NCBI GenBank assembly: GCA_031308135.1 | Contig: JAHLJT010000631.1 | Coordinates: forward strand, 223,209,654 to 223,273,653 | Length of the DNA stretch: 64,000 bases | Direction of reading: 5' to 3' | Origin: Acheta domesticus | Taxonomy: Eukaryota > Arthropoda > Insecta > Orthoptera > Gryllidae | Shown here: positions 1 through 11,572 of the stretch, piece after piece | How the letters are laid out: every line of letters starts with the position of its first letter | Numbering within the stretch: the stretch's first letter is position 1 | Translations under genes and position numbers: made by a program | The notes under the pieces: generated by a model | Seen by the model: only the letters and a program-made list of their open reading frames with translations | Databases searched by the model: none | What the model was told of the DNA's origin: nothing

Positions 1-160
1 GAAAGCATGACTGCCTGACTTGCCAGCCTCGCGCGCAGCCGCGCGCAAGCAACCAAGCCTGGCGTGCCCAGAAACTCACTGCCGGTGGCCGCGCAGGGAG
101 CGCGTGGGCGCACGGGCGGATGGCGCGACGGCGCGGCGTGGAAGGGGGAGGGGTGTGAGG
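1..160. other. GC-rich patch at the window edge
   Basis: The first 160 bases are strongly CpG- and G/C-rich against an AT-rich background, then the composition drops abruptly. It could be the inner edge of a CpG island or first exon lying mostly outside the window. No frame looks like a known protein. Positions 161-564 show nothing recognisable. Confidence 0.35.
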
Positions 161-564
161 TGTTTTTCCAAATTTGACATTACGACGCTCCTATTCATCC
201 GTTTTGCATGATTGACACGGCGTTGTATTCTGGAAGCTTGTCGCCAGCGCGCTATAAGCCCACATTTTTTAAATTGTTCCCGGAAGTACGAGAAAAAATT
301 TCAAAATCGAGTTTCTGCAAGTTTTTTTTGGAAAAAGGGCTTCGTAGCGTAAATTCTATTTTAAAAAGGAGTCAAATGCAGTTTACAGATCGAAAATCGG
401 ACAATTTGTTCAGACGTAATCGGTAAAGTAAATTCCCCACGATAGTGCTGCGATCTAGCGAATTTTCCTACAACTTTTTTTCGGTACAAGTAGCCTTAAC
501 TCTACTTGAAACAGTTAGGGTCTTGTTCAAGACCTTAGCAATTCTTTGTTGAACAAGAACATTA

Positions 565-816
565 TACTGCGATTTTTGTAGGAAGAGCTCTCAAGGCCAC
601 TCAAATCCCATCTTCGCGATGGAATATGTCACGGCATTTCGTGTCATTCACAGTCGTTCCGCTAGATTTCGCACGATCGCGACAGTATGAAGCAGTGCTT
701 GCGATCATGCGACTTCTACCGGCAAGACCGAGAAAAACGCCAAATGCCGTGACATATTCCATCGCGAAGATGGGATTTGAGTGGCCTTGAGAGCTCTTCC
801 TACAAAAATCGCAGTA
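565..816. mobile_element. Palindromic MITE, copy 1 (TA target duplication)
   Basis: A 252-bp foldback element bounded by TA on both sides (563-564 and 817-818). It begins TACTGCGATTTTTGTAGG and ends with the reverse complement of that sequence. The arms match for roughly 100 bp around a unique centre that contains a second, weaker dyad (GATCGCGA... / ...GCGATCATG). Related copies lie at 22403-22655 and, inverted, at 44642-44894. The TA duplication and long arms fit a Tc1/mariner-mobilised foldback MITE; the family assignment is inference. Confidence 0.85.
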
Positions 817-1478
817 TAAGTTAAAAGTAAATATACAATATTGTAGGTCTGTTCTTAGACTTTATGCTTCTTTCAAAAACTTACCATTTTGATTTCATCC
901 TGGAACAATGGAAGTGAAACAAATTTCTAAATGTTTAGTGTAATTCATCATCATGAACATACGAGGTTGTGGCTTGTGAACCTGTTCCTTTTATTTTTCT
1001 AGTATTTACTTATGATACAATTAAAATACATAAGTTGGTGATTGACAGCTGTGCTCCTGAAGCTGTTGCTTCATACAATATGAGTATATAATTTGGATAC
1101 TGTTATAAGTATTAATTTTAAGTGTTTATTTTTGTGTCCCTGGAACACGTGCTCAGTGGTCACCTGTCAATGTCACACCTTTCCATTCACAACTGTCAAT
1201 CACCAACTTCTTTTAATTGGATCCTAGTCACTTCCAAGGTGTTCCTAGTCTTTTGAATGTTTTCTTGGGCTGCCTGGGTCTCTTCTACCTCTTGGCATGG
1301 AATTGAGTGCCTTTCTTGGCAAACATTCTATCTTAATTCTTTTGTATGTTCTTGCCATTTCTTTTGGTACTTCTCAGTTTTGGAGACAATACCATGGTAA
1401 TTCGATAAGTAACTTGGTTTGATATGTAAGGCTACAATCTGAATTTTGTAACTTACTTTATTATTCTACATAATCCCC
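817..1478. other. AT-rich stretch without recognised feature
   Basis: No coding frame or clear repeat terminus was seen. It lies between the palindromic MITE and the mariner remnant, so part of it may belong to the decayed mariner. Confidence 0.4.
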
Positions 1479-1830
1479 TTAAAGTTCATCACACTTGGTC
1501 AAATGTTTATCCAGGTTGAAGATTCCTTCTCTAAAGTGATTTTCTTCAAGACCCTTGAGAAAGTCATTGACTGTCTGGATGGCTTCTTCATTGCCCACAA
1601 GTTTTTGTCTAGCAAGGAGAGTTTTTAATTTTGGGGATAAATGAAAGTCCAAGGGAGATGCTGCTGATGGATTGCAGTTGCCTTTTTTTGAGCCAGTTCT
1701 CTTCTTGCAGACCATTGTTATAACATGCTTTTTTTCCGATGTGATTCTGTACCCAAATTTCGTCCACGTAACAAAACAATGCAAAAAAATCCATCTGGCA
1801 CAAAGCTTCATCATACTAAAAAAAAAAAAA
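1479..1830 (-). pseudogene. mariner transposase remnant (C-terminal part, frameshifted)
   Basis: On the minus strand the 111-codon frame ends with SPLDFHLSPKLKTLLA, then NEEAIQTVNDFLKGLEENHF and ends TKCDEL. This is the order of the mariner transposase C-terminus: a position equivalent to the third catalytic Asp (SPLDFHLSPKL for SPSDYHLFPNL), the NEEVxxxV...FxxLxExxFxxGIxxL region and the terminal WTKC block. A second frame of the same strand (1609-1803) carries CYVDEIWVQNHIGKK, which resembles the upstream DETWVHHY block, so at least one frameshift separates the two. The N-terminal half and terminal inverted repeats were not found. It is a dead copy. Confidence 0.75.
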
Positions 1831-2320
1831 AGAGCACTTTGTCATTTCAGATAATTGAAAAAAATGCCCAATTTACACAATTCAACTGCTTTTTTTATTT
1901 CTGGGTTAATATTTCTTTGTGAACAAATATATATTAATTTCTTTTGTAAATAATAAACAATTTATATGTTTCTGGAGTGTTTTTATGTTTCTGCAATGTA
2001 AATTTTTGCATAGAAAGTATTTTTCCAAACCAACTTTTGAGTATTTATTGCAGCTTATTGCAATATCCAGGGAGTTTATTCAACAGAATATACTTAAAAT
2101 TGTCTTAAGTGTTTATTTTTGAAGTTTTGACATTTCCTTCTTGGTCATCCTGTAGATATGTGATCCTCTGTTTCCTTTTCTTTGAGGTTTTCCTTAATAG
2201 TTTTGTCTTCATCCTGCTGTATGCTGTCCAAGTGTCCTTATTGGGAGATCTGTTTGCTTCTTCTTTTAATTATTTGTTATAGTGTAATTATTGCACAAAT
2301 AGTTCTTCTCTTTGAGTTTT

Positions 2321-2650
2321 ATTGATTGTCTATAATAAATGGAACTTTTCTTTCTGCAATTATGGAAGACAATCAGGCTGATAATATAATATAATTCATA
2401 AAACTTTTTTTTTTGGTTTGTTTGTTGTTTTGTTTTTTTGTTTCTGTTTTTCTTACATTTTATTTTCTTTCCTCCTTACATTTCATGAACCAGACTTGAA
2501 ACTTATATGTAATATATCTAAGCCAAAAAGTACCTGATGATGGAGACAAACAGATCTCTGAAACATCGTACAAACTTCAACTTTGTTTTATGAATTATAT
2601 TATTGATTGTCTAAAATAAATGGAATTTTTTTTTCTGCAATAGTTCTTCT
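2321..2650. repeat. Short direct repeats around a LINE-tail-like segment
   Basis: A ~40-bp unit (ATTGATTGTCTATAATAAAT and following) near 2321 recurs near 2604. Between them lies a pair of inverted AATTCATAAAAC / GTTTTATGAATT blocks and the string CCTGATGATGGAGACAAAC, which resembles 3' ends seen in some insect LINEs. The structure may be a retroposed fragment with a duplicated target; the assignment is weak. Confidence 0.3.
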
Positions 2651-3144
2651 CCCTCATCTGGAGCCATTTGTTCTTCTTGTTTTATATTTTCACTGAATTC
2701 TGTTGATCTATTTTTTGAGGAATCTTGCTTAAAACTTGCATGCTGCATATTGCATTGAAATTCCTCTGTAATTTTTGCAGTTGGTTTTTGATCCTCTTTT
2801 GTGAATGTTTACCAATTCTGTTTTCCATTTTGTTGGAATTGTCAGTACCACCCATATTTCATTCTTGTTTCTAGTTGTTTTTCCTCCTTATTGCAATAGT
2901 TCTGTGTTTATATTATCTGATCATTTCCTCTTTCTAGCCACTTTTATAGTGACTTTCTAGCCACTGCTACTTGCTAGTTTTACTACATACATCTACTTGA
3001 ATCTTGTTCCTGCCTTTATATCTCTTGTCTCCTTGTTGGTTCCTATTATGATGATCTAGTCTCTTATTCTCTGTATTCTTCAATTATTGTTCCAATTTTT
3101 ACTGACAAACTTGATTTGATTTTTGTTTTGCATTTCATTATCAT

Positions 3145-3750
3145 CAGGGTTCAGATTATGATGACCTAAAAATGCTTTGAAATGAACCCATAAAATGACT
3201 CAATTAGAGGAAAATGACTTAAAAGTGGAAAAATGACCCAATTTTTTTTAAAAATGCACAAAAATGTATATGAAAATGTTTATTTATTCAATGAACTTTA
3301 CAATTTTAAATAATATTTATTTATATAAAATTATATGTAATATAAAGTCTTTATTGTTGGAGGAAATGCAATCCTTAGCTCATGATCTTCCAACCGTCAG
3401 TTTTGAAAGGTTTAGGAAGCTACCAAATATCCATGTAATTTTGAGAGTAAGAAAACAGAGAGTCCACTGCTGTAGTGAATCTCATCATGAACTGATGATA
3501 CAATAAAAAACTTTGTTTTAGTATGTCATTGTAAATTAAGGAAATATTCACTTATAAAAACACAAAAAGGAAACTAAATGTGAAAAAATAACAAAAATGA
3601 CTTAAGTTTGAAAAACAGCTAAAAATTACAAAAGAAGTTACCCTAATACATTTTTATCACCTTTATGTCGTGAAAAGCATTCATTTACAAGTTAGCTACA
3701 TCTAGAATGCGTCAATGGAAAGATGGCATGTCATCAGAATCTGAGCCCTG
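3145..3750. mobile_element. hAT-type MITE, family A copy 1
   Basis: A ~606-bp non-coding element beginning CAGGGTTCAGATTATGATGA and ending TCATCAGAATCTGAGCCCTG, i.e. ~20-bp inverted termini starting CAGGG as in many hAT elements. Flanks are ATTATCAT on the left and ATTATATC on the right, a decayed 8-bp duplication. The interior is rich in AAATGAC/AAATGA motifs and matches the elements at 6205-6816 and, inverted, at 34169-35330. No transposase frame is present, so it is non-autonomous. Confidence 0.75.
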
Positions 3751-4377
3751 ATTATATCATTTTGCATTTCAAGTGAACACTCCTGTAGTGTTACAGAGAG
3801 ATTATTATAAGAAAGGATCGCTTTTGACAGCTACTGCGTGGTCAATGCTAGCAATGCGGCTGTAAGTTACGTCCATGCACTCATTTTGTCAGTACATTCA
3901 TTTACAATACAGTCATTTGTAAATGGCTTCATTTCTATCTCTTACAATGTCCTCACCCTGTTGATTTGTTTCCTGAATGGTCAAGGTTCATTCTTCGAGT
4001 AATTCCTCTGCATAACATCTATGATACTGATTGAGGGCTCCTGTGCCCTGGCTGTCCTCCATTGTTCACGCTCCCATTCTGATTCTCTGTTAAGCATTAC
4101 TGGTGTTAATTACTTACAGTCATGTAGACAGAAGACACCAATATTTCTTCTTCTTCTTCTCTTCTTCTTTTCTTCTTCTTGTTCTTCTTCTTCTTCTTTC
4201 CCCCATAAAAAGTAACGTAAATATGTACAATATTTCAATATTTAGTAAATGAGGGAGATATTAAATCACATCATAGCAAACATTACTTTTCATAATTTCA
4301 GAAAATAAGGGTTGTGAATTTGATTCTGTGACTGAATGACATTCCATTTTTATTTAAATTTTTCAATTCTGTTATAG
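3751..4377. other. Presumed last intron of the FASTK/RAP gene
   Basis: Sequence upstream of the 4378 splice acceptor. It is AT-rich and includes a TTC-rich microsatellite at about 4145-4200. No upstream exon was recognised here, so the intron probably extends leftwards through the MITE at 3145-3750 and possibly beyond the window. Confidence 0.4.
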
Positions 4378-4606
4378 GAAGGCAGTCCTTCTTCATGCTG
4401 ATGAAGCATTTTCACAACATGTGTGTTCGTTACATGGATATGCACAAATGAAGAAACGTCATTTAGAAATGTTAGGATATGAAGTTATAGAGGTTGTGCA
4501 GTCAGTTTGGAATTCTATGTATATGGCTGAACCAGGAATGAAATATAATTTTATTAAAGAAAAAGTTTTCAAGAGTGAGAGGGAAGCTGCACTTAGACTT
4601 AATTAA
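4378..4606 (+). CDS. Last exon of a FASTK/RAP-domain gene
   Basis: The exon opens after a T-rich tract and TTATAG acceptor at 4376-4377 and carries 75 codons in one frame from 4379 to the TAA at 4604-4606. The translation starts KAVLLHADEAFSQHVCSLHG and continues with YAQMKKRHLEMLGYEVIEVV, then a WNSMYM and a KEKVF block. This is the pattern of the RAP domain at the C-terminus of FASTK-family proteins (LHG, MKxRxLExLGYxVV, Wxx, xYxxxKI). Known family members act in mitochondrial RNA processing and stability; the RAP domain has a restriction-endonuclease-like fold. The exon begins with one base completing a split codon. Which paralogue it is cannot be told from one exon. A retrocopy is unlikely because a good acceptor precedes it and no poly(A) tract follows directly. 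Confidence 0.7.
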
Positions 4607-4686
4607 ATTTAAGTGACTGAAAACTAGTCTTCAAAGAGTGTGTTATATTTTTTAGTACATAGATCATGATTATGTTAGAGAAATAT

Positions 4687-4692
4687 AATAAA
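4687..4692 (+). promoter_or_regulatory. Poly(A) signal AATAAA of the FASTK/RAP gene
   Basis: A canonical AATAAA lies 81 bp after the stop codon. Further AATAAA-type sequences occur about 100 bp later. Confidence 0.55.
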
Positions 4693-4942
4693 GTTGATAT
4701 TTGTAAGAAATTAATAATAAAAGATGTAAACAAGGTTGTGTTATTTTTTGCCTAATGTCTAGTATATGCTTGGATTCACATAGTAGTATTGTAAAATAAA
4801 TAAATTCAGTTCTGTGTGGCTGCAGAACATTTTAACCCTTTACACTCATTAGCAACAAGCATAATAAACATCCTACAGCTCGTACAGCATGTCAGAGATG
4901 CCCCGAGAATAATGGCTACTAGCTCATATCAGTATGCAATGT

Positions 4943-4969
4943 GACATGCCCTACAACGTAGGGCATGTC
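4943..4969. repeat. Perfect 12-bp hairpin in GGGCATG-rich repeats
   Basis: GACATGCCCTAC and GTAGGGCATGTC form a perfect 12-bp dyad with a 3-base loop. Related units of the form CGTA(G/C)(G/A)GCATG...AGATGCC occur near 4876, 4958 and 5000, so the dyad sits in a small diverged tandem array just downstream of the FASTK/RAP gene. Confidence 0.6.
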
Positions 4970-4999
4970 TCAGATGCCACACCAAAATCCCTAATTAAC

Positions 5000-5740
5000 T
5001 CGTAGGGCATGCCACAGATGCCTATGTATTTTTCTGGTGTGTGAAATAAAATTTTCATTGTTGAATTGATTTGGGCTACTATTCCATTTTTAAACAACGT
5101 TGATGCAATAATGTGAAAACAAGCTGGAATGGGGGAATGCTGAATATCAGGTTCAAGTTGTGTAGCCATTTTCCATTATCATCTTGTAGTTGATAGGAGT
5201 TGTAGGACTTCATAGTGCCCAGAAACCTCCAACCATAGAGTGCATTCATGGGTGGCATGTTACACATACCGTACAAATGCAAAAGGTTGAGATTAACTCA
5301 TTGATACAAAATCTTTAGTTCAGGTTAGTATAAGATTTTGTCCTGTACATTAATGAATGAAAACGCTTAACAGTGTGCATGATTTTGGAAAATTAGAGGT
5401 TGAGCTTTTGATTCTGTCAACTATTGAGTTTAATTTGTTTTTGAGAAAATCTTGTATTTAAAATTGTCCATATTTCACCCAAAATTGCCCCCAAAAATAG
5501 TTATATTTTCAAGAAAACGACTTAACATTAATTAAAAATCTAATTTTGAAGAATAGATTTCTTTGAGAGAATATCTCAATTTTCAATAAGTAGCATGAGG
5601 GAGTCCAAAAAATTTGAAACTTTTGTAGTTTTATAAAATTTAGAGGTACCAGTGAAAATCATACTTGTTCCATCTTTATAATTGTATTTCACTTTATTAT
5701 AATGGAAAATTTGGCAAACAAGAGAGTTTAGATAAAGCCC
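5000..5740. other. AT-rich intergenic stretch
   Basis: Nothing recognisable. Short open frames here have no protein-like composition. Confidence 0.4.
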
Positions 5741-5940
5741 CAGGAGCTTCATGTGAAGTACTTCCAAAAAAGTTATATATGTTTAAAAAATTTGCAAGTC
5801 CTGGAGTCAGGCCAGATCAAGTGAGGAGTTACCATTTTTAAGAATATCCTTTGAATGGTGTGGGCACTAGTGTTCACAGAAGGACAGACAGATGATTTAC
5901 TGAAAACCAATTTTTCAAAACCTCAAAATGGGGATTCTGA
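5740..5940 (+). repeat. Long dispersed family D, fragment
   Basis: Contains in order the conserved blocks of a repeat seen many times in the window: AGCTTCATGTGAAGTACT, GGCCAGATCAAGTGAGGAG, CACTAGTGTTCACAGAAGG and GGACAGACAGATGATTTAC. Compare 23440-23660 and 46140-46380. No coding frame. Confidence 0.65.
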
Positions 5941-6204
5941 TGGGACCAAGTGTTAGCCAGAACAATTTACTTATTTTTAGGAGCATGAAAAATTCTCTTT
6001 TACACTATAAGTGACGAGTCAAATGAGTTTTCTGATCCAAAACAGCACTTCTCACTGCAGCATTACATATGTTTATCTATTCTATGTTACTATTCTGTAT
6101 GTATGTACAAATACAAGAAACTAAAAAAGAAGAAAGTTGTTCCTGGTTTCTTGACTGGAGGCCATCAGACCACCCTTCAAATAATTGTGTTTGGCATTGA
6201 TAAC

Positions 6205-6816
6205 CAGAACTTGGATCCTGATGAGCTGAAAATCCTTTGAAAATGACCTGTAAAATTACTTAAAAATGAAAGGAAAATGATTGAAACCATCATAATTTTT
6301 TTTAAAAGATGCTAAAAATTTGTATGAATATGTTTATTAATATATATGAATGAATATTAGAATTTTAAATAAAATTTTTTTGCATAAAGTTATATTTAAC
6401 AGAAAGTCTTTATTTTAGGAGGAAATGTAATCTTTTAGCTCTGATCTTCCAACCACAAGTTTTGAAAGGTTGAGGAAGTGACCAAAGATCTGTGAAATTT
6501 TGAGAGAAAATCAGATTCCACTGCAGTAGAGAATGTTGTCATGAACTGATCATACAATAAAAATTTTGTGTTAGTGTGTCATTGTAAATTCATGAAACAT
6601 TCAAACAGAGAAGGGAAACAATGCGTAAAAATGATGAAATGATGCAAAGGTTGCATGCAAATGATGCAGAACTACCTAAAAATTAAAAAGTGTCTAAAAA
6701 TGACCCAATAGCTATACATTTCTATCACCTGTATGTCATGATAAACATTCACTTACAAATTAGCTATGAGTGGACTGCACCGTTGACCAGATGACGTCAT
6801 CAGAATCCAAGCCCTG
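6205..6816. mobile_element. hAT-type MITE, family A copy 2 (perfect 8-bp duplication)
   Basis: A 612-bp element starting CAGAACTTGGATCCTGATGA and ending TCATCAGAATCCAAGCCCTG, flanked by an exact 8-bp direct repeat TTGATAAC (6197-6204 and 6817-6824). Its interior parallels 3145-3750, with the same AGTCTTTATT...GGAGGAAATG segment. CAGGG-type ends plus an 8-bp duplication place it in the hAT superfamily. No transposase frame. Confidence 0.88.
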
Positions 6817-6824
6817 TTGATAAC

Positions 6825-9800
6825 CAAATATTAACTTAAAAAATATTACATTAGAAGTTATGTATTTTTTGTTTATAATTTTGGACAGAAGCTCAGCTTA
6901 TTCACATATTGCAAATTGAAATAATTTCAAAATCACTTTTCAGCCTGGAGGAAATTATAATTTCCATTACACGTTTTGCAGATTGTTGTGGAGCAGGATA
7001 AACATATATGAATGTTTGGTGGTTGTAGATTTTACTAAATGTTTAGGGCACATTGTTTTAATTTCTCAGATACAAAGAATATAGGAAGTATGGAAATGCT
7101 GCTATAACTCAAGATTTTTACGGAAATATTTGACTTAAAGAAATCACTGATGCTGAAAGAAAGTTGTTTCCCCCCGCCCCAAACATCTATCTCACTGACT
7201 GTATGTTCGTCTGCCTGACTACAATGTCACATCCAAAGCATACACAGGATTTTCTCTGAAATGAATATTCCCTGACCAATCCAACCCGTCCGTCTCAGGA
7301 ACTTGTGAATTTGAAACGGATCTTTACATTTTTTATGCTAATTTCTATGAAGACCCAGTGACACTTTCAAAATTTTCTTAAATTTTACTATCATTATCAC
7401 AACAATTCAAGTGGGGCTTGTTATGATCCATATCCACATTTAGCTCAGTTTAATAATTCCCAAAAATAATCTTCCACTTTCCTGGACTGGAATGTGAGGG
7501 TCAATCCGTTTTAGGTGGTCCAAAATTTAATAAATTGGTCGCTCGACCATCTCGAAAAAAATTCATATTTTGTACATAAATTTTCTTGTGTTTTGGCTGT
7601 TCAAAAACATCTTCAACTTTTTTTTTTATTGTCCCTGGATTACAAATGGCGGCCATTTTGTTTCGTGCCGTGCGCCATTTTTCGCGTTCGCAGACATTTA
7701 CTCTACCTAAATTTATCAGCTCTAGGTTGTTCTAGCGTTCTAGAATAAAGAGCATTCGATTTAGCATACTCTGGCCTGCATATCGAAATATTATTTACCT
7801 ATTTTCTATGTTTTTATTTGGGAAATATTTACAACCAAATCTGTGGAACGCGAATGAACAAAATTCGATTTTCAGAAAATTTTTCAAAGAAGGAATAGAA
7901 TCTCAGCCTTAATTTTTTTTGTGCTTTTGCACGCAACTGTATATTTACTTGTTGTAAAATATCATTGGTATATAACGTACCCCTTGAAAATTACATCCTA
8001 TTGAAAATTGGAATTTTGGATTTTTTCCCAATTTTGAAGTGTAATATCTCTGCTGGAGGACCAGATAAATATCTGAAAATTGTACACATGTTAGACCGCT
8101 ATCATACCAAACTTCAGTAAATTTACAACTTTTAGATTTAACTCGCAGTATTTTTAAAAAATTGAAAACTTACGAAAAAAAAAGGCTTCATTTCCCCTTT
8201 GAGGATACGTTGTGCCAAGTAGTAATCACAATCTTTTGAAGCTATCTAAAACTAAAATATACATAGGTTTAAAATAATTGAATATACTTAACAATTAATA
8301 AACATAAAAGTGGCATGATATATAATTTTCAATATTACGTATACTTTACTCTAAAACAAAGTTACAACTTGACATCTACGTCCGTAATTGAAAATACGGT
8401 TATCTTGGTTTTGAAAGCTGAACCGCTTTAAACAAAAAATATTTATAAAATACAACAAATAAATAAATTCAGCGTTTTGTGTATGTTTTCGCGTTTAAAT
8501 TTTGCCATTCTGCTTACTATCGTCGCCTGTATTATTTCAGTACTATACCTTTGGGTTCCGGTTGTGGAGGGATGTGGGTGTTCAGTGAAGAGTGAAGACT
8601 GTGTTTGTGTGTACCAATATTTTCGTTATCATTCGATGAAATTTTCAAGTCAACAGGTTCAGACACGCAGCTTTCTCAACAGTAAAAAGCTAATATTTTT
8701 GTGACTATCACGAAAAACTAAAACCTAACTGACAAATAATATTGAATAATCACTTCAAATGTCTTTAAGTAAGTTTTGGGAATTGTTCCAAGCAAATTCT
8801 CCACGATATTAAATAAATATTTCTTGAAAATTTTTTTACACATTAATTGCATTGCTTTTTTATTTTTATTTGTAATTGTGTTAGTACATTGCAAGTTACC
8901 TTTATAGATTTTAAACAAATAAACACGTTTCGTTAACTACTTTCCTTCTTAGAATGAAAATAGGATAGGGATGAGTGTGGTGTCTAACATGCGAGAGTTC
9001 TCGCACGTGTACGCAGAGGTAGTGGGGGAAAACTTGTGCAATGGCACAACACAAAGAACAAACTTTTTAAAGTAGCTAAAGTAAAATAGCTTGAAATAAA
9101 TGGAAAACAAAAATCAAAACGCGCTAGCCTTCAATACTACGTGAATCAATTAAAAAACAACCAAATTAAATATTATAAAAAGTATAGTGCAAGTCACCCG
9201 ACAACTGCCAACGATCGCAGTCCAAACCCACGATTTAAATGTTGGTGGTATCTGGAAGTATGTACACCAACGCCCAGCTGCAAACTCGGGTTCGTTAAGA
9301 TATTAAAAATGCAAACATCGTTTGAGAAACATTCCCATGTACCTAAGTGGGCTTACTAATGCCTACTAAATTGTTTCTAATGCTAAAAAATGGTATTTAG
9401 TACTCAAAGGTGAAAACTTTAGTTTGATTTTTTTTTTTTTGGCTCGGAATTGCTTTTCTTGAGGTACGTAAGAACGCAGAAAATAATTCAATACTTTTTA
9501 GTATACAAATAATTTTTCAATTTTCTCACCACAAAATCGGAAGATGTTCTTGCTTTCTTGAGGAAGATTGGCCTGACCCAGTTCACAAGCAGCAGGAGCG
9601 ACAGTGACAAACACAACCGTAGATTTCAGTGCTATTTAGATTTTAGATGGAAACAGAAAACTGGTATTACCCCCTGGCCGCTGAGGCCCACTGCTGTGCG
9701 GTTTAACCTTTGGCGTGTTTTATGTATCGTTACAGTACTAAAACCCACGGGGAATGACCGAGTGTTCGTATTGTTGACGCATAGGAACGCGCAACCAGTG

Positions 9801-10290
9801 GGATCTTGCTTCACAGTGTTAAACGTCCATAAGGGTGACGCCACACGTCGGTGCGCAGCCTACCTTGCAACTAGAGGCAAAAGAGAGCAGTTGAAAGGCG
9901 TTCATTGATTTTAAAACGATTCTGCAAATTGCTCTTGTTGCAGCCTCTCGATTATTGAATGACATTAAATCGAAAATGCGTATTCCTAACATATAAGTAC
10001 ATTAAAATTATCTCGGAGTCGGGCAACCTAAGCACGAGCCACACCCAACAAATTCCAACACAACTCTTTCAAGGTGGTCAAATTTTCCACAAAAAACTGC
10101 ACTATTTGAATCAGAAACCTTTATATCAAAGAAAATAATTTCGTCAAACATCCGAAACGGCGCATTCAATTCAGCCAAAAATTGACTGAATTTGTATTCC
10201 ATCAACAACGGGCGAGACATTCAGAGAAGAAAACTGATATTCCCCTTCGAGGCCGGCGAAGACCCGTTTTACTACGTTTTTACAAGAAAT
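6825..10290. other. Gene-free AT-rich region
   Basis: No convincing gene. 8483-8704 is an open frame with a hydrophobic N-terminus and a Cys-rich stretch (see findings). 9558-9908 is a 116-codon frame of moderate GC without recognisable domains. The rest is low-complexity AT-rich DNA. Confidence 0.35.
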
Positions 10291-10299
10291 TTAAATAAA

Positions 10300-10840
10300 T
10301 AATTTGTAGCCATTTTTGAGAAAATTTTGAAAATGTCCCAGGGGCTTCGTGTAAAGTACCCCCCCCCCCACAATTAAAGAATGTTAACCAAAATCGCAGA
10401 GTATTGAGTGAGACCAGATCGACCGGAGAGTATTCAGTTTGGAAAAAATCCTACACTCATAGTTTAGGACAGGGCTGTCCAACTTAGAAGGGCTTATAGG
10501 CCACATATGAAATTCTAGTTAAGACGCGGGACGCACCGTAATTTAAGATGGTTTTTACCGTAACAACTGAGTTTACATTGAATCAAGTATATATTAGATA
10601 CGACTTTTACGACGAACATACTTAATGATTAATGTACAAACAACGAGAAAATTAATATATCATTAAATAAAAATAAGATGAATAGTGCAATTGTATTGTA
10701 TTTGGTTGGTATAATAAAATTTTTCAAAGCAGTCGCGGACCACCCAAAAAGACCCGGCGGACCACATGCGGCCCGCGTGCCCCCAGTTAGACAGCCCTGC
10801 TTTAGGCGCTAGTGCTGCTCATAGACGGACGAATTTTTTT
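10300..10840 (+). repeat. Dispersed family D fragment, split by a hAT-type MITE
   Basis: Blocks GGCTTCGTGTAAAGTACC, GACCAGATCGACCGGAGAG and GTTTAGGCGCTAGTGCTG match the same repeat at 23440-23660 and 46140-46380. The copy is interrupted within GTTTAGGC by the element at 10470-10799, so the hAT insertion is younger. Confidence 0.7.
10470..10799. mobile_element. hAT-type MITE, family B
   Basis: A 330-bp element with termini CAGGGCTGTCCAACT and, inverted at the right end, CAGGGCTGTCTAACT. Flanks are GTTTAGGA (10462-10469) and CTTTAGGC (10800-10807). Uninterrupted relatives read GTTTAGGCGCTAG or similar, so the original 8-bp duplication was GTTTAGGC with one mutation on each side. The right end carries the GCGGCCCGCG-type subterminal sequence common in hAT MITEs. 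No coding capacity. Confidence 0.85.
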
Positions 10841-11239
10841 TAAAATAGAAAACAACTTCTCTCTCAAATTATCTCTCTTTAATTTGCTCTTGCAAATTAT
10901 ATTTCGTTATAAAATTCAATTTTCATACATTTCCACTTATTAGCAATTATTTTATAATACAAATGATAATATAATACAAACGTGTTTAACATTTTACATT
11001 AGTATATTTTAAAAAGAAAGCCCCGTATGGTTGTTCCGCGCGCTAAGTGACGTCTCCGCCGGAACGCAACCCACGCGTCCGCCTTATCTGGGCAGGCCGT
11101 TCCATTGAAAAGTAGCGGTTTGCGGGCGGTCGCGGGAGCGGCGTAAATCTCCGTCGGCGGAGACTTCATCGCTCGACCACGTCCCGCATGGCGCACGCAC
11201 CGCTACGCAGCGCCAGATAAACTTTACGCGCGTCTTACG

Positions 11240-11572
11240 ACCGCCGCCCCGCGCCGCCCCGCGCCGCCCCGCGTCGCCCCCCCCGCGCCCCGCCCCGCGC
11301 CCCGCCCCCCGCGCCCCGCGCCCCACGCCCCGCGCCCCGCGCCCCGCGCCCCGCGCCCCGCGCCCCGCCCTCCGCGCTCCGCCCCCCCGCGCCCCGCCCC
11401 CCGCGCCCCGCGCCCCGCCCCCCGCGCCCCGCCCCCCGCGCCCCGCCCCCCGCGCCCCGCCCCCCGCGCCCCGCCCCCCGCGCCGCGCGCCCCGCCCCCG
11501 CGCCCCGCCCCCGCCCCCCGCCCCGCGCCGCCCAGCGCCGCCCCGCGCCTCCCGCGCCGCCCCGCCCAGTGG
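11240..11572. repeat. C/G minisatellite (CGCGCCCCGC-type units)
   Basis: About 330 bp made almost wholly of C and G, built from variations of CGCCCC and GCGCCCCGC. Composition and period make the apparent long Gly/Ala/Arg-rich frames artefacts. Flanking sequence back to about 11030 is also CpG-rich. Confidence 0.9.

Noticed and set aside
9558..9908. 116-codon plus-strand frame
   Set aside because: No recognisable domain, a comparable antisense frame, and no splice or poly(A) context.
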